Assembly: GCF_039543665.1 (NCBI RefSeq)
Contig: NZ_BAABKE010000010.1
Location: 1 to 64,000 of the forward strand
Length of the DNA stretch: 64,000 nt
Origin: Wohlfahrtiimonas larvae
GTDB taxonomy: Bacteria > Pseudomonadota > Gammaproteobacteria > Cardiobacteriales > Wohlfahrtiimonadaceae
Reading direction: 5' to 3'
The position numbers and the translations under genes are program-made. Shown here one piece after another: positions 8,539 to 17,303 of the stretch. The notes below the pieces were generated by a model. It did no database searches and was not told where the DNA came from. It saw only the letters and a list, made by a program, of their open reading frames with translations. Each line of letters opens with the position of its first letter. The stretch's first letter is position 1.

Positions 8539-9774
8539 GTGAATAAGAAAATATATACCTCAGAAGATCATGGCCTTATTTCTAGGCAGATTTCTAAAAA
8601 TGCATTACAAGTGATTAGTACCTTAACAAATGCAGGCTATGAAGCCTACATTGTGGGTGGTGCTGTGCGTGACTTATTATTAAATAAAGCACCGAAAGAT
8701 TTTGATATTGCAACAAATGCACATCCAGAACAGATCAAGCGATTATTTAGAAATTGCAGACTTGTTGGCAGAAGATTTCGTTTAGCTCATATTTTATTTG
8801 GTCGCGATATTATAGAAGTTGCAACATTTAGAGCAGAATCCAATGATGATAATGCTAAGCAAGATCGTAAAGTGGATGATGATGGGTTTTTAGTACGCGA
8901 TAATGTTTATGGCACGATTGAAGATGATGCATTACGCCGTGACTTCACTTTGAACGCACTTTATTATGATCCTCTTCATAATATTATTGTGGATTATACC
9001 AATGGCTTTGAAGATCTTAAATCTGGTCATTTAAAACTCATCGGTGATCCTGCTAAGCGCTTTCGTGAAGATCCTGTACGGATGTTGCGCGCGGTACGTT
9101 TTGAAGTGAAATTAGGTTTTGCATTGCCACAAGATTTAGTGGATGCTATTCATCAAATGAGCTATTTATTGCAAACGGTTTCGCCTGCAAGAATGTTTGA
9201 TGAAGTGATTAAGCTTTTATTGAATGGGCAGGGCAATGGAATTTATCAGCAATTGCGTCATTATCACTTGTTTGGGCAAATTTTCCCACAAACAGAGCGT
9301 GCATTGATTGAATTAGGTAATCCTAAAGATCATTTATTGATTGCAGCATTGAATAATTCAGACAATCGTATTAATGAAGGTTTTGGTGCTTCCTCCTATT
9401 TTTTATATGCAGCATTATTATGGGAACCATTTCTGGATGAATATCATGTTTTGATTTCAGATAATATTGCATCGCATGATGCAAGTATAATCGCAGCTGA
9501 TAAAATTTTGCGTAAACAACAAGATTATACGATGATCCCTAAACGGATTTCTTCACAGATTACTGATTTATGGAAATATCAGTTCCGTTTGACGAATGTG
9601 AAAGCTAGAAAACAGAAAGGTGGCATTGGTAAAATACTACATCATCCACGATTCAAAGCTGCATATGATTTCTTATTATTGCGTAAAGATGCTTATGAGT
9701 CTGAAGAGGTTGTGGAGGCAGCTAATTTCTGGAAAAAAACCTGGGAACGGAATGCTGATGCTCAGCAGAAATAA
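8539..9774 (+). CDS. pcnB: Poly(A) polymerase I
   Basis: 411 residues of the class II nucleotidyltransferase family. It has the GGAVRD loop (40-45), the catalytic D54-F-D56, and the CRLVGRRFRLAH stretch (73-84) that distinguishes PcnB from CCA-adding enzymes; EDPVRMLRAVRF follows. PcnB adds 3' poly(A) tails to RNAs and so marks them for degradation. It lacks the long Arg-rich tail of the E. coli protein. The start is a GTG at 8539 with a poor ribosome binding site; no better in-frame start was found. folK, a common partner, is not next to it. It converges with speD, leaving only 5 bases between them. Confidence 0.9.
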   Translation: MNKKIYTSEDHGLISRQISKNALQVISTLTNAGYEAYIVGGAVRDLLLNKAPKDFDIATNAHPEQIKRLFRNCRLVGRRFRLAHILFGRDIIEVATFRAESNDDNAKQDRKVDDDGFLVRDNVYGTIEDDALRRDFTLNALYYDPLHNIIVDYTNGFEDLKSGHLKLIGDPAKRFREDPVRMLRAVRFEVKLGFALPQDLVDAIHQMSYLLQTVSPARMFDEVIKLLLNGQGNGIYQQLRHYHLFGQIFPQTERALIELGNPKDHLLIAALNNSDNRINEGFGASSYFLYAALLWEPFLDEYHVLISDNIASHDASIIAADKILRKQQDYTMIPKRISSQITDLWKYQFRLTNVKARKQKGGIGKILHHPRFKAAYDFLLLRKDAYESEEVVEAANFWKKTWERNADAQQK

Positions 9775-9779
9775 TAATA

Positions 9780-10139
9780 TTAAGGTTTGCCTCGCTGTAT
9801 GATTTTAATATCATGCTGAATTGGGGCAAACGCTTGAATGAATAATTGTATTGCTTGGTTCATATCTTTATCGCCACACATAAATATATCAATGGCAGCA
9901 AAGCCTTCTTCTGGCCATGTATGAATACTCATATGAGATTCTGCCAATAACAATACGCCAGTTACACCTAAATTCTCACCAAAATGATGCAAATGTGATT
10001 GCAAAATAGTTGCTTTGAGTGCTTTTGCTACATTTAGCATAATAGATTCAATCAATTCAGGATGAGTTAATTGTGTAGGCTTGATACCGTATAAATCTAA
10101 AATAATATGTTGTCCATGGGCATGAAATTGTGTATTCAT
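9780..10139 (-). CDS. speD: S-adenosylmethionine decarboxylase proenzyme (SpeH/type 1B)
   Basis: 119 residues, the size of the short bacterial/archaeal class. Self-cleavage between E67 and S68 in ESHMSIHTWPE would create the pyruvoyl group. H73 and C88 match the processing and proton-donor residues of the Thermotoga enzyme at the same spacing. The product, decarboxylated AdoMet, is the aminopropyl donor for spermidine synthases. Its ATG directly abuts the stop of the preceding 46-codon gene, so it is the last gene of a five-gene operon. The presumed user of its product is the divergent aminopropyltransferase at 13449. Confidence 0.93.
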   Translation of the reverse strand: MNTQFHAHGQHIILDLYGIKPTQLTHPELIESIMLNVAKALKATILQSHLHHFGENLGVTGVLLLAESHMSIHTWPEEGFAAIDIFMCGDKDMNQAIQLFIQAFAPIQHDIKIIQRGKP

Positions 10140-10280
10140 TTATTTATGCCATCCACCTGATGATCTATAAATTGTGCTGCCAGATGATGAATAGCTACGA
10201 TTACTATCAACGGTTGTGTAGTTGATAATTGTTGCAATTGTAATGATAATAATTGCATACCAAGCATAAAAGGTTTTCAT
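10140..10280 (-). CDS. 46-residue membrane peptide in polyamine operon
   Basis: An unrecognised small gene. It encodes one hydrophobic segment (about residues 5-23, rich in Ile) followed by a Ser/Thr/Tyr/Gly-rich hydrophilic tail ending GGWHK. Its TAA touches the speD ATG and its ATG lies 15 bases after the DUF4178 stop, so its frame and spacing fit a genuine operon member. An upstream AAGGAT motif on the minus strand can serve as SD. Function unknown; it could be a small subunit for the membrane proteins encoded upstream. Confidence 0.65.
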   Translation of the reverse strand: MKTFYAWYAIIIITIATIINYTTVDSNRSYSSSGSTIYRSSGGWHK

Positions 10281-10295
10281 TGTGACTTATCCTTA

Positions 10296-11876
10296 TCAAT
10301 TATTGGCAACGGAGTGCAATAAAATGCCAACAATGATGGCAGAAATTAAAAATTGCCCAAAATCCATTAAGAAAATAGGGATGTTAATTACCAAAAAGAT
10401 AATAAAAAATACTGCGGTAGCATTATTTTTGGGTTGATAGTCACTTGAATGTGTCAATAAAGATGATTGTGCTTGTAGAGAAATTTGTTTTAATCCACCT
10501 GAATCTTTGAACCATTCATTCAACTTCTTTTGAGAAATACTTGTGGCTTTACTCCAACTCATTTCGCTATCTGTTATCTCCATGGATAATTTTTCATTCT
10601 CTTTGCCATAGTCGACGTAATATGTCATATCACCAGGGCTGACTTGGTAATAGAAAGAGCCAATAGCAAATTTTACGCGACCGCCATAATCATATAATTT
10701 AGTAATTAATTGGCCTGTTGGATAAATTGGGCGTAAATCTTTTCTCAGTTTAGGCCATATATTTTGTGTATTAGAAACTGCCCAATCATTGGGACCACTT
10801 TGCACAAGCCACATGAATTGATCAGGATATGAAAATAGGAGATATTCATGCCATTGATCCCCTGTAAAAGTTACAAAATCTTTTTTAAGTTTATGTTGGA
10901 TGGCAAAGTTTGTTTCATCGCCCTCCAATTCAGATTGGCACATCATGCCAATCACAGTCCATTCTTTGCCATCAATTTTAGCTTTTTGCCCAATTTCTAA
11001 AGCCATAGCTTCGTGTTGAATGGCACGTAAATTATGCGCTTTAATCAATTCTGCAACGTTATCATTAATGGCAATTTCAGAACCACAATAACGGCAATTC
11101 ACATTTTCAGTAATACCTGTGATCCATTGGATATTACCACCACAATTGGGGCATTTGCTCTCTTGTGTAGCGCCTTTTAATTCGCCAGCTGTTTCTTGGA
11201 TATCTAGTTCAGATCGGAGATGCTGCCAAGATAATTGATGAAAATTCACAGCAAAACCAAGAAAAACTTCGATTTCATAACTATGAGAATAATCTAATGT
11301 GATGAAGCGCTCTTCAGATCTTGCATCGATCACACGAATTGTAGAATCTTTCTTAGGAATGAAAGGCAATTCTCCTTGAACTGCATTGTGTAATAACTTT
11401 GCTTCACGAATATCGCTGACATAAAAGGGATGATGGCCTTTGCCTAATAGAATTTCTTCACTCACTAATGCATCAAAAAAAGCAGGGAAGGCTTGATCAG
11501 GCTCTTTTTGATAAGGCTCTAGATAAACATAATGTCCGTTGCTATCAGATAACCAGCCTGTTTTCCCCGAATTGAATTGGATGTACCATTCATTCCATGT
11601 GCCACCAACTTTTTGCTTGTCATCTTTATCATGATATTGAACCTGTAAGCGACCAATAACTTGGAAGTTATCATTATTGATGATACCTGTTGAGCCAATT
11701 TGAATGGCACTAAAATCTTCTAAAATGGCAGAATGTTCTCCAGATAATGCCAAGCTATTGTTGTTGAATAATAGGTTTGATTGACATTTCGGGCAGGCAA
11801 CCATTAAGGTTGTCTGTGATTGAATATCAATTTTTGCTCCACAACTTGGGCAGAATGCTGAGAAAAATGTTGCCAT
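10296..11876 (-). CDS. Tandem DUF4178 protein with zinc ribbons and C-terminal membrane hairpin
   Basis: 526 residues. There is an N-terminal zinc ribbon (C9, C12, C28, C31), a first DUF4178-type beta-rich domain (about 50-215) and a second zinc ribbon (C242, C245, C261, C264). A second DUF4178-type domain (about 285-440) follows, with two hydrophobic helices at 487-504 and 506-522 that would anchor the C terminus. DUF4178 proteins recur beside DUF350, SPFH proteins and spermidine synthase homologues; their biochemical activity is not established. It is nine bases after the SPFH gene in the same operon, which suggests a membrane-associated complex. Confidence 0.8.
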   Translation of the reverse strand: MATFFSAFCPSCGAKIDIQSQTTLMVACPKCQSNLLFNNNSLALSGEHSAILEDFSAIQIGSTGIINNDNFQVIGRLQVQYHDKDDKQKVGGTWNEWYIQFNSGKTGWLSDSNGHYVYLEPYQKEPDQAFPAFFDALVSEEILLGKGHHPFYVSDIREAKLLHNAVQGELPFIPKKDSTIRVIDARSEERFITLDYSHSYEIEVFLGFAVNFHQLSWQHLRSELDIQETAGELKGATQESKCPNCGGNIQWITGITENVNCRYCGSEIAINDNVAELIKAHNLRAIQHEAMALEIGQKAKIDGKEWTVIGMMCQSELEGDETNFAIQHKLKKDFVTFTGDQWHEYLLFSYPDQFMWLVQSGPNDWAVSNTQNIWPKLRKDLRPIYPTGQLITKLYDYGGRVKFAIGSFYYQVSPGDMTYYVDYGKENEKLSMEITDSEMSWSKATSISQKKLNEWFKDSGGLKQISLQAQSSLLTHSSDYQPKNNATAVFFIIFLVINIPIFLMDFGQFLISAIIVGILLHSVANN

Positions 11877-11885
11877 ATTGAATGA

Positions 11886-12896
11886 TTATCCTATGAGTTG
11901 ACGCAGAACTTCAGCTTTAGCTTTATCGTAATCTTCTGCTGTGATTAAGCCTTTTTGGAGCAACTCATTGAGTTGAGATAATTTTGCTGTGTGATCATTG
12001 GTATTGCTTGGTGCTACTGTTGCTTGAGCTGTGGTAGGCTTTTGTTGCATTGCATCTGCCATCATTTGTCCCATGGTTAAACCTGCGCCCATGCTCATAC
12101 CAACGCCCGCAGCACCGCCTTCATTTTGTGCTGCGAGTGGAATGCTGTTGGCCATTTGATACTGCGTATAAGCGGATAAATCACCGATGATGCCCATTGA
12201 AATACGATCATCCAATGTCTTTTGTAACGCTGGTGGCAATGTGATGCTTTCAATCAAGAAGCTTTCCAACTGCAAACCTAAGTTAACAAAGTGCTCTTGT
12301 AATGCTTGTTGAACTAACTTGGATAATTCAGTTAAGTTCGCAGCCATATCAATGAATGGAATATTTTTATTGCCCAAAACTGTGGATAATGTTGTCACAC
12401 ATACATTACGCAATTGATCATCCAATTGAGATTTATAAAACTCTTCTGTAATGCCCGCAACTTCTGTGAAGAATTTACGAGAATCAATCACGCGATAACT
12501 ATAGTTACCAAAACCACGCACAGAGATTAAGCCAAATTCATTATCACGAATGGTAATCGGTTGCGCTGTTCCCCAGCCAGAGGCTAATTGCTGACGAGTA
12601 TTGAAGAAATAAACATCAGATTTAAACGGCGATTGGAATAGCTTATCCCAGTTTTTTAAGTTCGTTAAGACTGGCAAGTTATTGGTGGTTAATTTATAAG
12701 AACCTGCTGTGAACTCATCTGCCAATTTGCCTTCATTCACAAATAAAGCCACTTGCGATTCGCGCACGATTAAAGCAGCACCATTTTGAATCTCTTCATC
12801 TGCAATTGGGAAGCGCCACATCAACAGCTCAGGATTTGGATCTGGCCATTGGATAACATCTATGAATTGCTTTTTAATAAAACGACCTAAGCCCAT
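11886..12896 (-). CDS. SPFH/band-7 family protein with C-terminal SHOCT-like domain
   Basis: 336 residues. A central SPFH-like domain (about 38-235) of the YdjL/virion-core-protein-like group is followed by a Gly/Ala/Met-rich linker (about 258-285) and a short C-terminal helical module, KLSQLNELLQKGLITAEDY, typical of SHOCT oligomerisation domains. There is no obvious transmembrane segment, so membrane association would be peripheral. SPFH proteins form membrane scaffolds or rings. It lies between the DUF350 gene (24 bases) and the DUF4178 gene (9 bases). Confidence 0.8.
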   Translation of the reverse strand: MGLGRFIKKQFIDVIQWPDPNPELLMWRFPIADEEIQNGAALIVRESQVALFVNEGKLADEFTAGSYKLTTNNLPVLTNLKNWDKLFQSPFKSDVYFFNTRQQLASGWGTAQPITIRDNEFGLISVRGFGNYSYRVIDSRKFFTEVAGITEEFYKSQLDDQLRNVCVTTLSTVLGNKNIPFIDMAANLTELSKLVQQALQEHFVNLGLQLESFLIESITLPPALQKTLDDRISMGIIGDLSAYTQYQMANSIPLAAQNEGGAAGVGMSMGAGLTMGQMMADAMQQKPTTAQATVAPSNTNDHTAKLSQLNELLQKGLITAEDYDKAKAEVLRQLIG

Positions 12897-12920
12897 GTTT
12901 GACTCCTTGATGATTGGTGA

Positions 12921-13319
12921 TTAGCTCAATGCTGCGCCATTGATTAAACCGATTGCAATGGAAAAGGCTGCAAATAAGCATCCCACAGCAATATTGTTTT
13001 TTGCTAATTCAATGCTTGCATTTTTAATGAGGCGGGTCGCCACAAAGTAAACCAATAATTGAATGACTGTTGCTAATAATGACCAAATTAAAAATCCAAG
13101 TAAGGATAATGTTGTGCTCATACTGGATGTGATGGTAATACAGAAACCAATCAACGCTCCACCAAATGAAATAGCGCAAGCAATGTTACCTTCCTTTATG
13201 AGCTTGATTTCTTTAAGTGGTGTCATCCATAGATAAATGACAGCAAAGGAACCTGTCATAACGACGGCAAGCGCAATGTATTGTAGATATAAAATATATT
13301 GTGATACTAATTCGTTCAT
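12921..13319 (-). CDS. DUF350 (YjfL-like) integral membrane protein
   Basis: 132 residues with four predicted membrane helices (about 11-32, 46-66, 72-97, 109-130), matching the DUF350 family to which E. coli YjfL belongs. It is the first gene of the minus-strand operon DUF350-SPFH-DUF4178-small peptide-speD. DUF350 proteins are found with glutathionylspermidine-synthase-like or spermidine-synthase-like enzymes in several bacteria; their transport or scaffold function is unproven. Confidence 0.82.
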   Translation of the reverse strand: MNELVSQYILYLQYIALAVVMTGSFAVIYLWMTPLKEIKLIKEGNIACAISFGGALIGFCITITSSMSTTLSLLGFLIWSLLATVIQLLVYFVATRLIKNASIELAKNNIAVGCLFAAFSIAIGLINGAALS

Positions 13320-13448
13320 GAGGTTGCCCCTGAGGTTCGGTATTGTAATCGTTGAATTTTACTATATTTTCTGACTTTATCCCACTTGAAAACGAGGATC
13401 ATGCTAATATCTCAGCCTTTAATGATCATAATTATATAGCACCCAATC

Positions 13449-14963
13449 ATGTTTAATCGTACCCTCATCATCTCTGTTTTTGTGGTGGCAAGCTGTGGGC
13501 TTGCTTATGAACTCATCATTGCAGCATTAGCCAGTTATTTATTGGGCGATTCTATTTTGCAATTTTCCACGATCATTGGTGGTTATCTGTTTGCAATGGG
13601 GATCGGTGCGCATTTAACACGCTATATAAAAGATGAGGATGCACTTACGCGATTCATTGATATTGAATTATTAGTTGGGTTAGTGGGTGGTATTTGTGCA
13701 TTATTACTCTTTATTCTATTTGGCTTATCTTCTGCACCATTTCGCGTGATTGTTTATTCACTCGTTTTTATCATCGGTACGATTGTGGGCATGGAAATTC
13801 CGCTTGTGATGCGCGTGATGAACCAATACAAAACAGATTTTAAAGAGCTTGTGAGTAAAGTATTAACCTTCGATTATATGGGCGCTTTAGCAGTTTCATT
13901 ATTGTTCCCATTAGTGTTGGCGCCAAAATTGGGGATGGCGAGAAGTGCGCTGTTATTTGGTATTTTGAATACATTGGTGGCGATTTTTACCTGCCATGTT
14001 TTCCGTGCGCAGTTAGCAAAATATAAAATGCTCATGATCAAAGGTAACATTGTATTGATCGCGCTATTAACCGCATTCTTCTTTGCCAATGATTTAACAG
14101 AAACCGCAGAGCAGCATTATTTTGGTGATCCAATTGTGTATCAATACAATTCACCGTATCAGCGTTTGGTTTTGACAAAATATAAAGATGACACACGTTT
14201 ATTTATCAATGGTAATTTGCAGTTTTCTTCGATGGATGAAGCGCGTTATCACGAAGCTTTAGTTTTACCTGTGATGGAAAATGTGTCGAAAGCTGAAAAT
14301 ATTTTGATTTTGGGTGGTGGTGATGGCTTAGCAACGCGCGAAGTTTTGAAATATCCTGATGTAAAATCCATCACATTGGTGGATTTAGATCCGAAAATGA
14401 CGGAACTTTTTAGAACATCAGCCCAATTAACGCTTTTAAATGATAATGCGTTGAACAATGAAAAAGTTACGATCGTGAATGAAGATGCTGCAAAATGGTT
14501 AGAAAGGCAAACTAAACAATATGATGTGATCATTATTGATCTACCTGATCCTTCTAATTTTTCTTTGGGTAAATTATATTCTGTGCCGATGTATCGTTTA
14601 GTGAAACAGCATTTAACATCGAATGGAGTGATGGTTGTACAGGCAACTTCACCATATTTTGCACCACATGCTTTTGGTAGCATCAATAAAACATTGCAAG
14701 CAGCGAACCTTAAAACATTGCCATATCATGCTTATGTCCCTTCTTTTGGTGAATGGGGCTATATTTTAGCGAATCGTGATGGCAACTTTATGATCCCAGA
14801 AAGTTATCAAGTTGCAACGCGTTATTTGGATAAAGAAACCACCGCACAAATGTTTAAATTCCCTTTAGATATGCCTGTCAGAACAGATTTAGAAGCAAAC
14901 CATTTGAATACGCAAATCTTAGTGAAATACTTTGAGCAAGATTGGCGAAAGGTTACGCCATAA
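13449..14963 (+). CDS. Membrane-anchored polyamine aminopropyltransferase
   Basis: 504 residues. The first ~215 form about seven membrane helices (5-30, 40-57, 75-93, 98-118, 142-160, 164-183, 199-213). The C-terminal half is a spermidine synthase domain with the decarboxylated-AdoMet site GGGDG (289-293), the acidic VDLDP (311-315) and the catalytic-loop DLPDP (364-368). Such fusions occur as SpeE-like proteins, distinct from the short soluble enzyme. It would move an aminopropyl group from the SpeD product to an amine acceptor at the membrane. It is divergent from the SpeD operon, and its stop is one base before the FAD oxidase ATG. No SD is visible; a TATA-like element lies close to the ATG, so the leader may be very short. 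Confidence 0.88.
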   Translation: MFNRTLIISVFVVASCGLAYELIIAALASYLLGDSILQFSTIIGGYLFAMGIGAHLTRYIKDEDALTRFIDIELLVGLVGGICALLLFILFGLSSAPFRVIVYSLVFIIGTIVGMEIPLVMRVMNQYKTDFKELVSKVLTFDYMGALAVSLLFPLVLAPKLGMARSALLFGILNTLVAIFTCHVFRAQLAKYKMLMIKGNIVLIALLTAFFFANDLTETAEQHYFGDPIVYQYNSPYQRLVLTKYKDDTRLFINGNLQFSSMDEARYHEALVLPVMENVSKAENILILGGGDGLATREVLKYPDVKSITLVDLDPKMTELFRTSAQLTLLNDNALNNEKVTIVNEDAAKWLERQTKQYDVIIIDLPDPSNFSLGKLYSVPMYRLVKQHLTSNGVMVVQATSPYFAPHAFGSINKTLQAANLKTLPYHAYVPSFGEWGYILANRDGNFMIPESYQVATRYLDKETTAQMFKFPLDMPVRTDLEANHLNTQILVKYFEQDWRKVTP

Positions 14964-14964
14964 T

Positions 14965-16587
14965 ATGAGCTGGAATCGACGACAATTCTTGATTAATGGT
15001 ATAGGTTTAACGGCAACGATTGGTTTGGGTGGTTATACTTATTTTTCAAGAATGCCAGAAAAACCTACAATCAATGTTAATTTTGCAGGGATGGAATTAG
15101 GGCATGCCATTCGTGAGCATGCATTTTCACAAGATGAGCCAATCTCTGTACCCATCAAAATGGATACCATCATTGTGGGGAGCGGCGTTGCGGCGATTTC
15201 TGCCGCTTGGCAATTGAAAAAACAAGGGCATGATCGATTCTTATTATTGAATGGTCCTGAACGAAGTGGTAATAGCAGAAGCGGGCATTATGAATCCTTA
15301 AATTACCCAACGGGTGCGCATTATTTAGCAGAACCCACAATAGAATCCACGCACATTCATGAGATGCTCAAAGATTTAGGGTTATTGAAAAATGGGCAAT
15401 ACGATGAAATGGCGATCGTTCATGCGCCGAGCGAGCGTTTATTTAGAAATAACAAATGGCAATCTGAACTCTTGCCTGAATTAGATAAAGATAGTGAACG
15501 ATTCTTTGCACAGATTCAAAAGTTTCAGCATAGCTACGGCAATGATGGCAAACGTGCCTTTGTGATTCCCATCGCATTATCATCGCAAGATGAAGCATTC
15601 ACGCAATTGGATCAAGTCACTTTTGCATCATGGTTAAAGGCAGAGAATTATCAATCAGAATCTTTATTGTGGTATTTGAATTATTGTTGCTTGGATGATT
15701 ATGGGCAGGGCATTGATCACGTTTCTGCTTGGGCAGGGATTCAATATTTTGCCGCACGGACGCACGCGCAGGATAGTAATCAGCTATTAACTTGGGATGG
15801 CGGTTTAGGGACTTTGGTTGAAAAATTGCGTGATTGGATTAGATTTGAAAAGCTTGCCAATTTCCCAGAGCAATTGGCAGATAATTATCGTTATGAAATG
15901 GATGGCAGTGCGCTTGCGATTGATGAGCAAGATGATCATGTGATTGTAGATGTGTTGCTGAATCAGAAAAAATATCGCATTAAAGCAAAAAATGTAATCT
16001 GTGCTGCGCCGCTTTATATCACGCAATACATTGTGAAGAATTTTGAGCGTTATGGCTTTGATGCCAAGCGTGATTTACCGAATTATGCACCATGGTTGAT
16101 TGGTAATTTTGTATTAAATGGCTTTCCTTCGGAGGATATTTCTTATCCTTTAGCTTGGGATAATGTGGTTTACCAAGGGCCGACTTTGGGTTATATCAAT
16201 AGTACGCATCAGCATATTTCTGTGGCAATGCCAGAGAAAACCGTATTCACAAGTTATCGGGTTTTGGATCATAAAGCACCGCAAGATATTCGTGATTGGT
16301 TGCGCTATCAAGTCACACAAGATGAATTGACGATGCTCGCAACTGAGGATTTAGAAAAGTTGTATGGTCGTGAATTTGTAAATCGTATTGTGCATGCAGA
16401 TTTAACAGTGCGCGGGCATGCAATGGCAAGCCCAACAGCAGGATTTTTACAGAATCAAGGTTTGCTGAATTTACGCAATCACCGTTCACGATTGTTATTC
16501 GCACACAGTGATTTATCGGGCTATTCAATCTTTGAAGAAGCAAGTTGGTGGGGCATTCAGGCGGCTAATGGGATAATAAAGGCTTAA
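14965..16587 (+). CDS. Tat-exported FAD-dependent amine oxidase-like protein
   Basis: 540 residues from the ATG at 14965. The N terminus has a twin-arginine motif (N4-R5-R6-Q-F-L) and a hydrophobic segment (10-26), consistent with export of a folded flavoprotein. A dinucleotide-binding motif VGSGVAA (71-77) and a C-terminal segment resembling the flavin-containing amine oxidase fold are visible. Its pairing with the aminopropyltransferase suggests that it oxidises a polyamine or a polyamine-modified product outside the cytoplasm; this is inference. An upstream in-frame start at 14932 lies inside the preceding gene and would bury the Tat motif. The last 23 bases overlap the convergent tesA. 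Confidence 0.78.
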   Translation: MSWNRRQFLINGIGLTATIGLGGYTYFSRMPEKPTINVNFAGMELGHAIREHAFSQDEPISVPIKMDTIIVGSGVAAISAAWQLKKQGHDRFLLLNGPERSGNSRSGHYESLNYPTGAHYLAEPTIESTHIHEMLKDLGLLKNGQYDEMAIVHAPSERLFRNNKWQSELLPELDKDSERFFAQIQKFQHSYGNDGKRAFVIPIALSSQDEAFTQLDQVTFASWLKAENYQSESLLWYLNYCCLDDYGQGIDHVSAWAGIQYFAARTHAQDSNQLLTWDGGLGTLVEKLRDWIRFEKLANFPEQLADNYRYEMDGSALAIDEQDDHVIVDVLLNQKKYRIKAKNVICAAPLYITQYIVKNFERYGFDAKRDLPNYAPWLIGNFVLNGFPSEDISYPLAWDNVVYQGPTLGYINSTHQHISVAMPEKTVFTSYRVLDHKAPQDIRDWLRYQVTQDELTMLATEDLEKLYGREFVNRIVHADLTVRGHAMASPTAGFLQNQGLLNLRNHRSRLLFAHSDLSGYSIFEEASWWGIQAANGIIKA

Positions 16588-17176
16588 GCTTTTCCCAAAC
16601 TGATTCCATCATTAATGGTTGTCCATCTTTATTGGAATGGATGCCATCGCCTTGCATCAAATCATTATTACCGCCAACTTTTTCCACAATGGATGGTAAA
16701 ACTGCGATTTGGTGTTTTTCACCCAATTCAGGATAAATTGCTAAAAAGCGTTCTAAATAAGCATCACCATAATTGGGTGGCAATTGAATACCTACTAATA
16801 AAACTTTGCTGTTGGCTGATTTTGCTAATTCGATCATGCTCGATAAATTATCGGCGATTCTTTTTGGTGGCGTTGCACGTAATCCATCATTGCCACCCAA
16901 TTCTATGATCGTGATTTCAGGTTTCACTTCTTCCAATGCTTTAGGTAAACGATTTAAGCCATTGGTTGTTGTATCGCCTGAAATGGAGCGATTCACCATT
17001 TCATATTGATAACCTTCGGCTTTCAATTTCTCATCCAATAAATTCACCCAACCATCTTTGGGATCAATGCCAAAACCTGCACTAATACTATCGCCCACAA
17101 CTAAAATGGATTGCGCTTGTGCAAAGCCAATCGTGATGAATAAAGCGAGAATGAGTTTGAGTTGTTTGGTGATCAT
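16565..17176 (-). CDS. tesA: Periplasmic thioesterase/lysophospholipase (SGNH)
   Basis: 203 residues with a signal peptide (~21 residues, QAQ|S). All SGNH blocks are present: GDSIS (Ser30), Gly67, GGND (Asn96) and DGIHSN (Asp177, His180). TesA hydrolyses acyl-CoA and lysophospholipid esters in the periplasm. In related genomes tesA is divergent from ybbA; here dinD has come between them. The 3' end overlaps the convergent FAD oxidase gene by 23 bases, so there is no space for a terminator. Confidence 0.92.
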   Translation of the reverse strand: MITKQLKLILALFITIGFAQAQSILVVGDSISAGFGIDPKDGWVNLLDEKLKAEGYQYEMVNRSISGDTTTNGLNRLPKALEEVKPEITIIELGGNDGLRATPPKRIADNLSSMIELAKSANSKVLLVGIQLPPNYGDAYLERFLAIYPELGEKHQIAVLPSIVEKVGGNNDLMQGDGIHSNKDGQPLMMESVWEKLKPLLSH

Positions 17177-17264
17177 TTGAGTTAAATCCTGAAAGTATAG
17201 AATCTATTGTTATTCAATATTATAGAAAATGTTCAACTGTTCTTTAAATATTTTAGAATTTTTA

Positions 17265-17294
17265 TAGAAAACCCCAATTTTATAATTGGGGTTT
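17265..17294 (-). terminator. Terminator of dinD
   Basis: An 11-bp perfect stem (AAACCCCAATT / AATTGGGGTTT, 17269-17279 and 17284-17294) has a 4-nt loop. Read on the minus strand it runs into a T tract, and it lies just after the dinD stop. Confidence 0.85.
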
Positions 17295-17303
17295 GTATTG
17301 AAG

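Noticed and set aside
8539..9774. CCA-adding enzyme
   Set aside because: The GRRFRLAH stretch and overall alignment match poly(A) polymerase PcnB.
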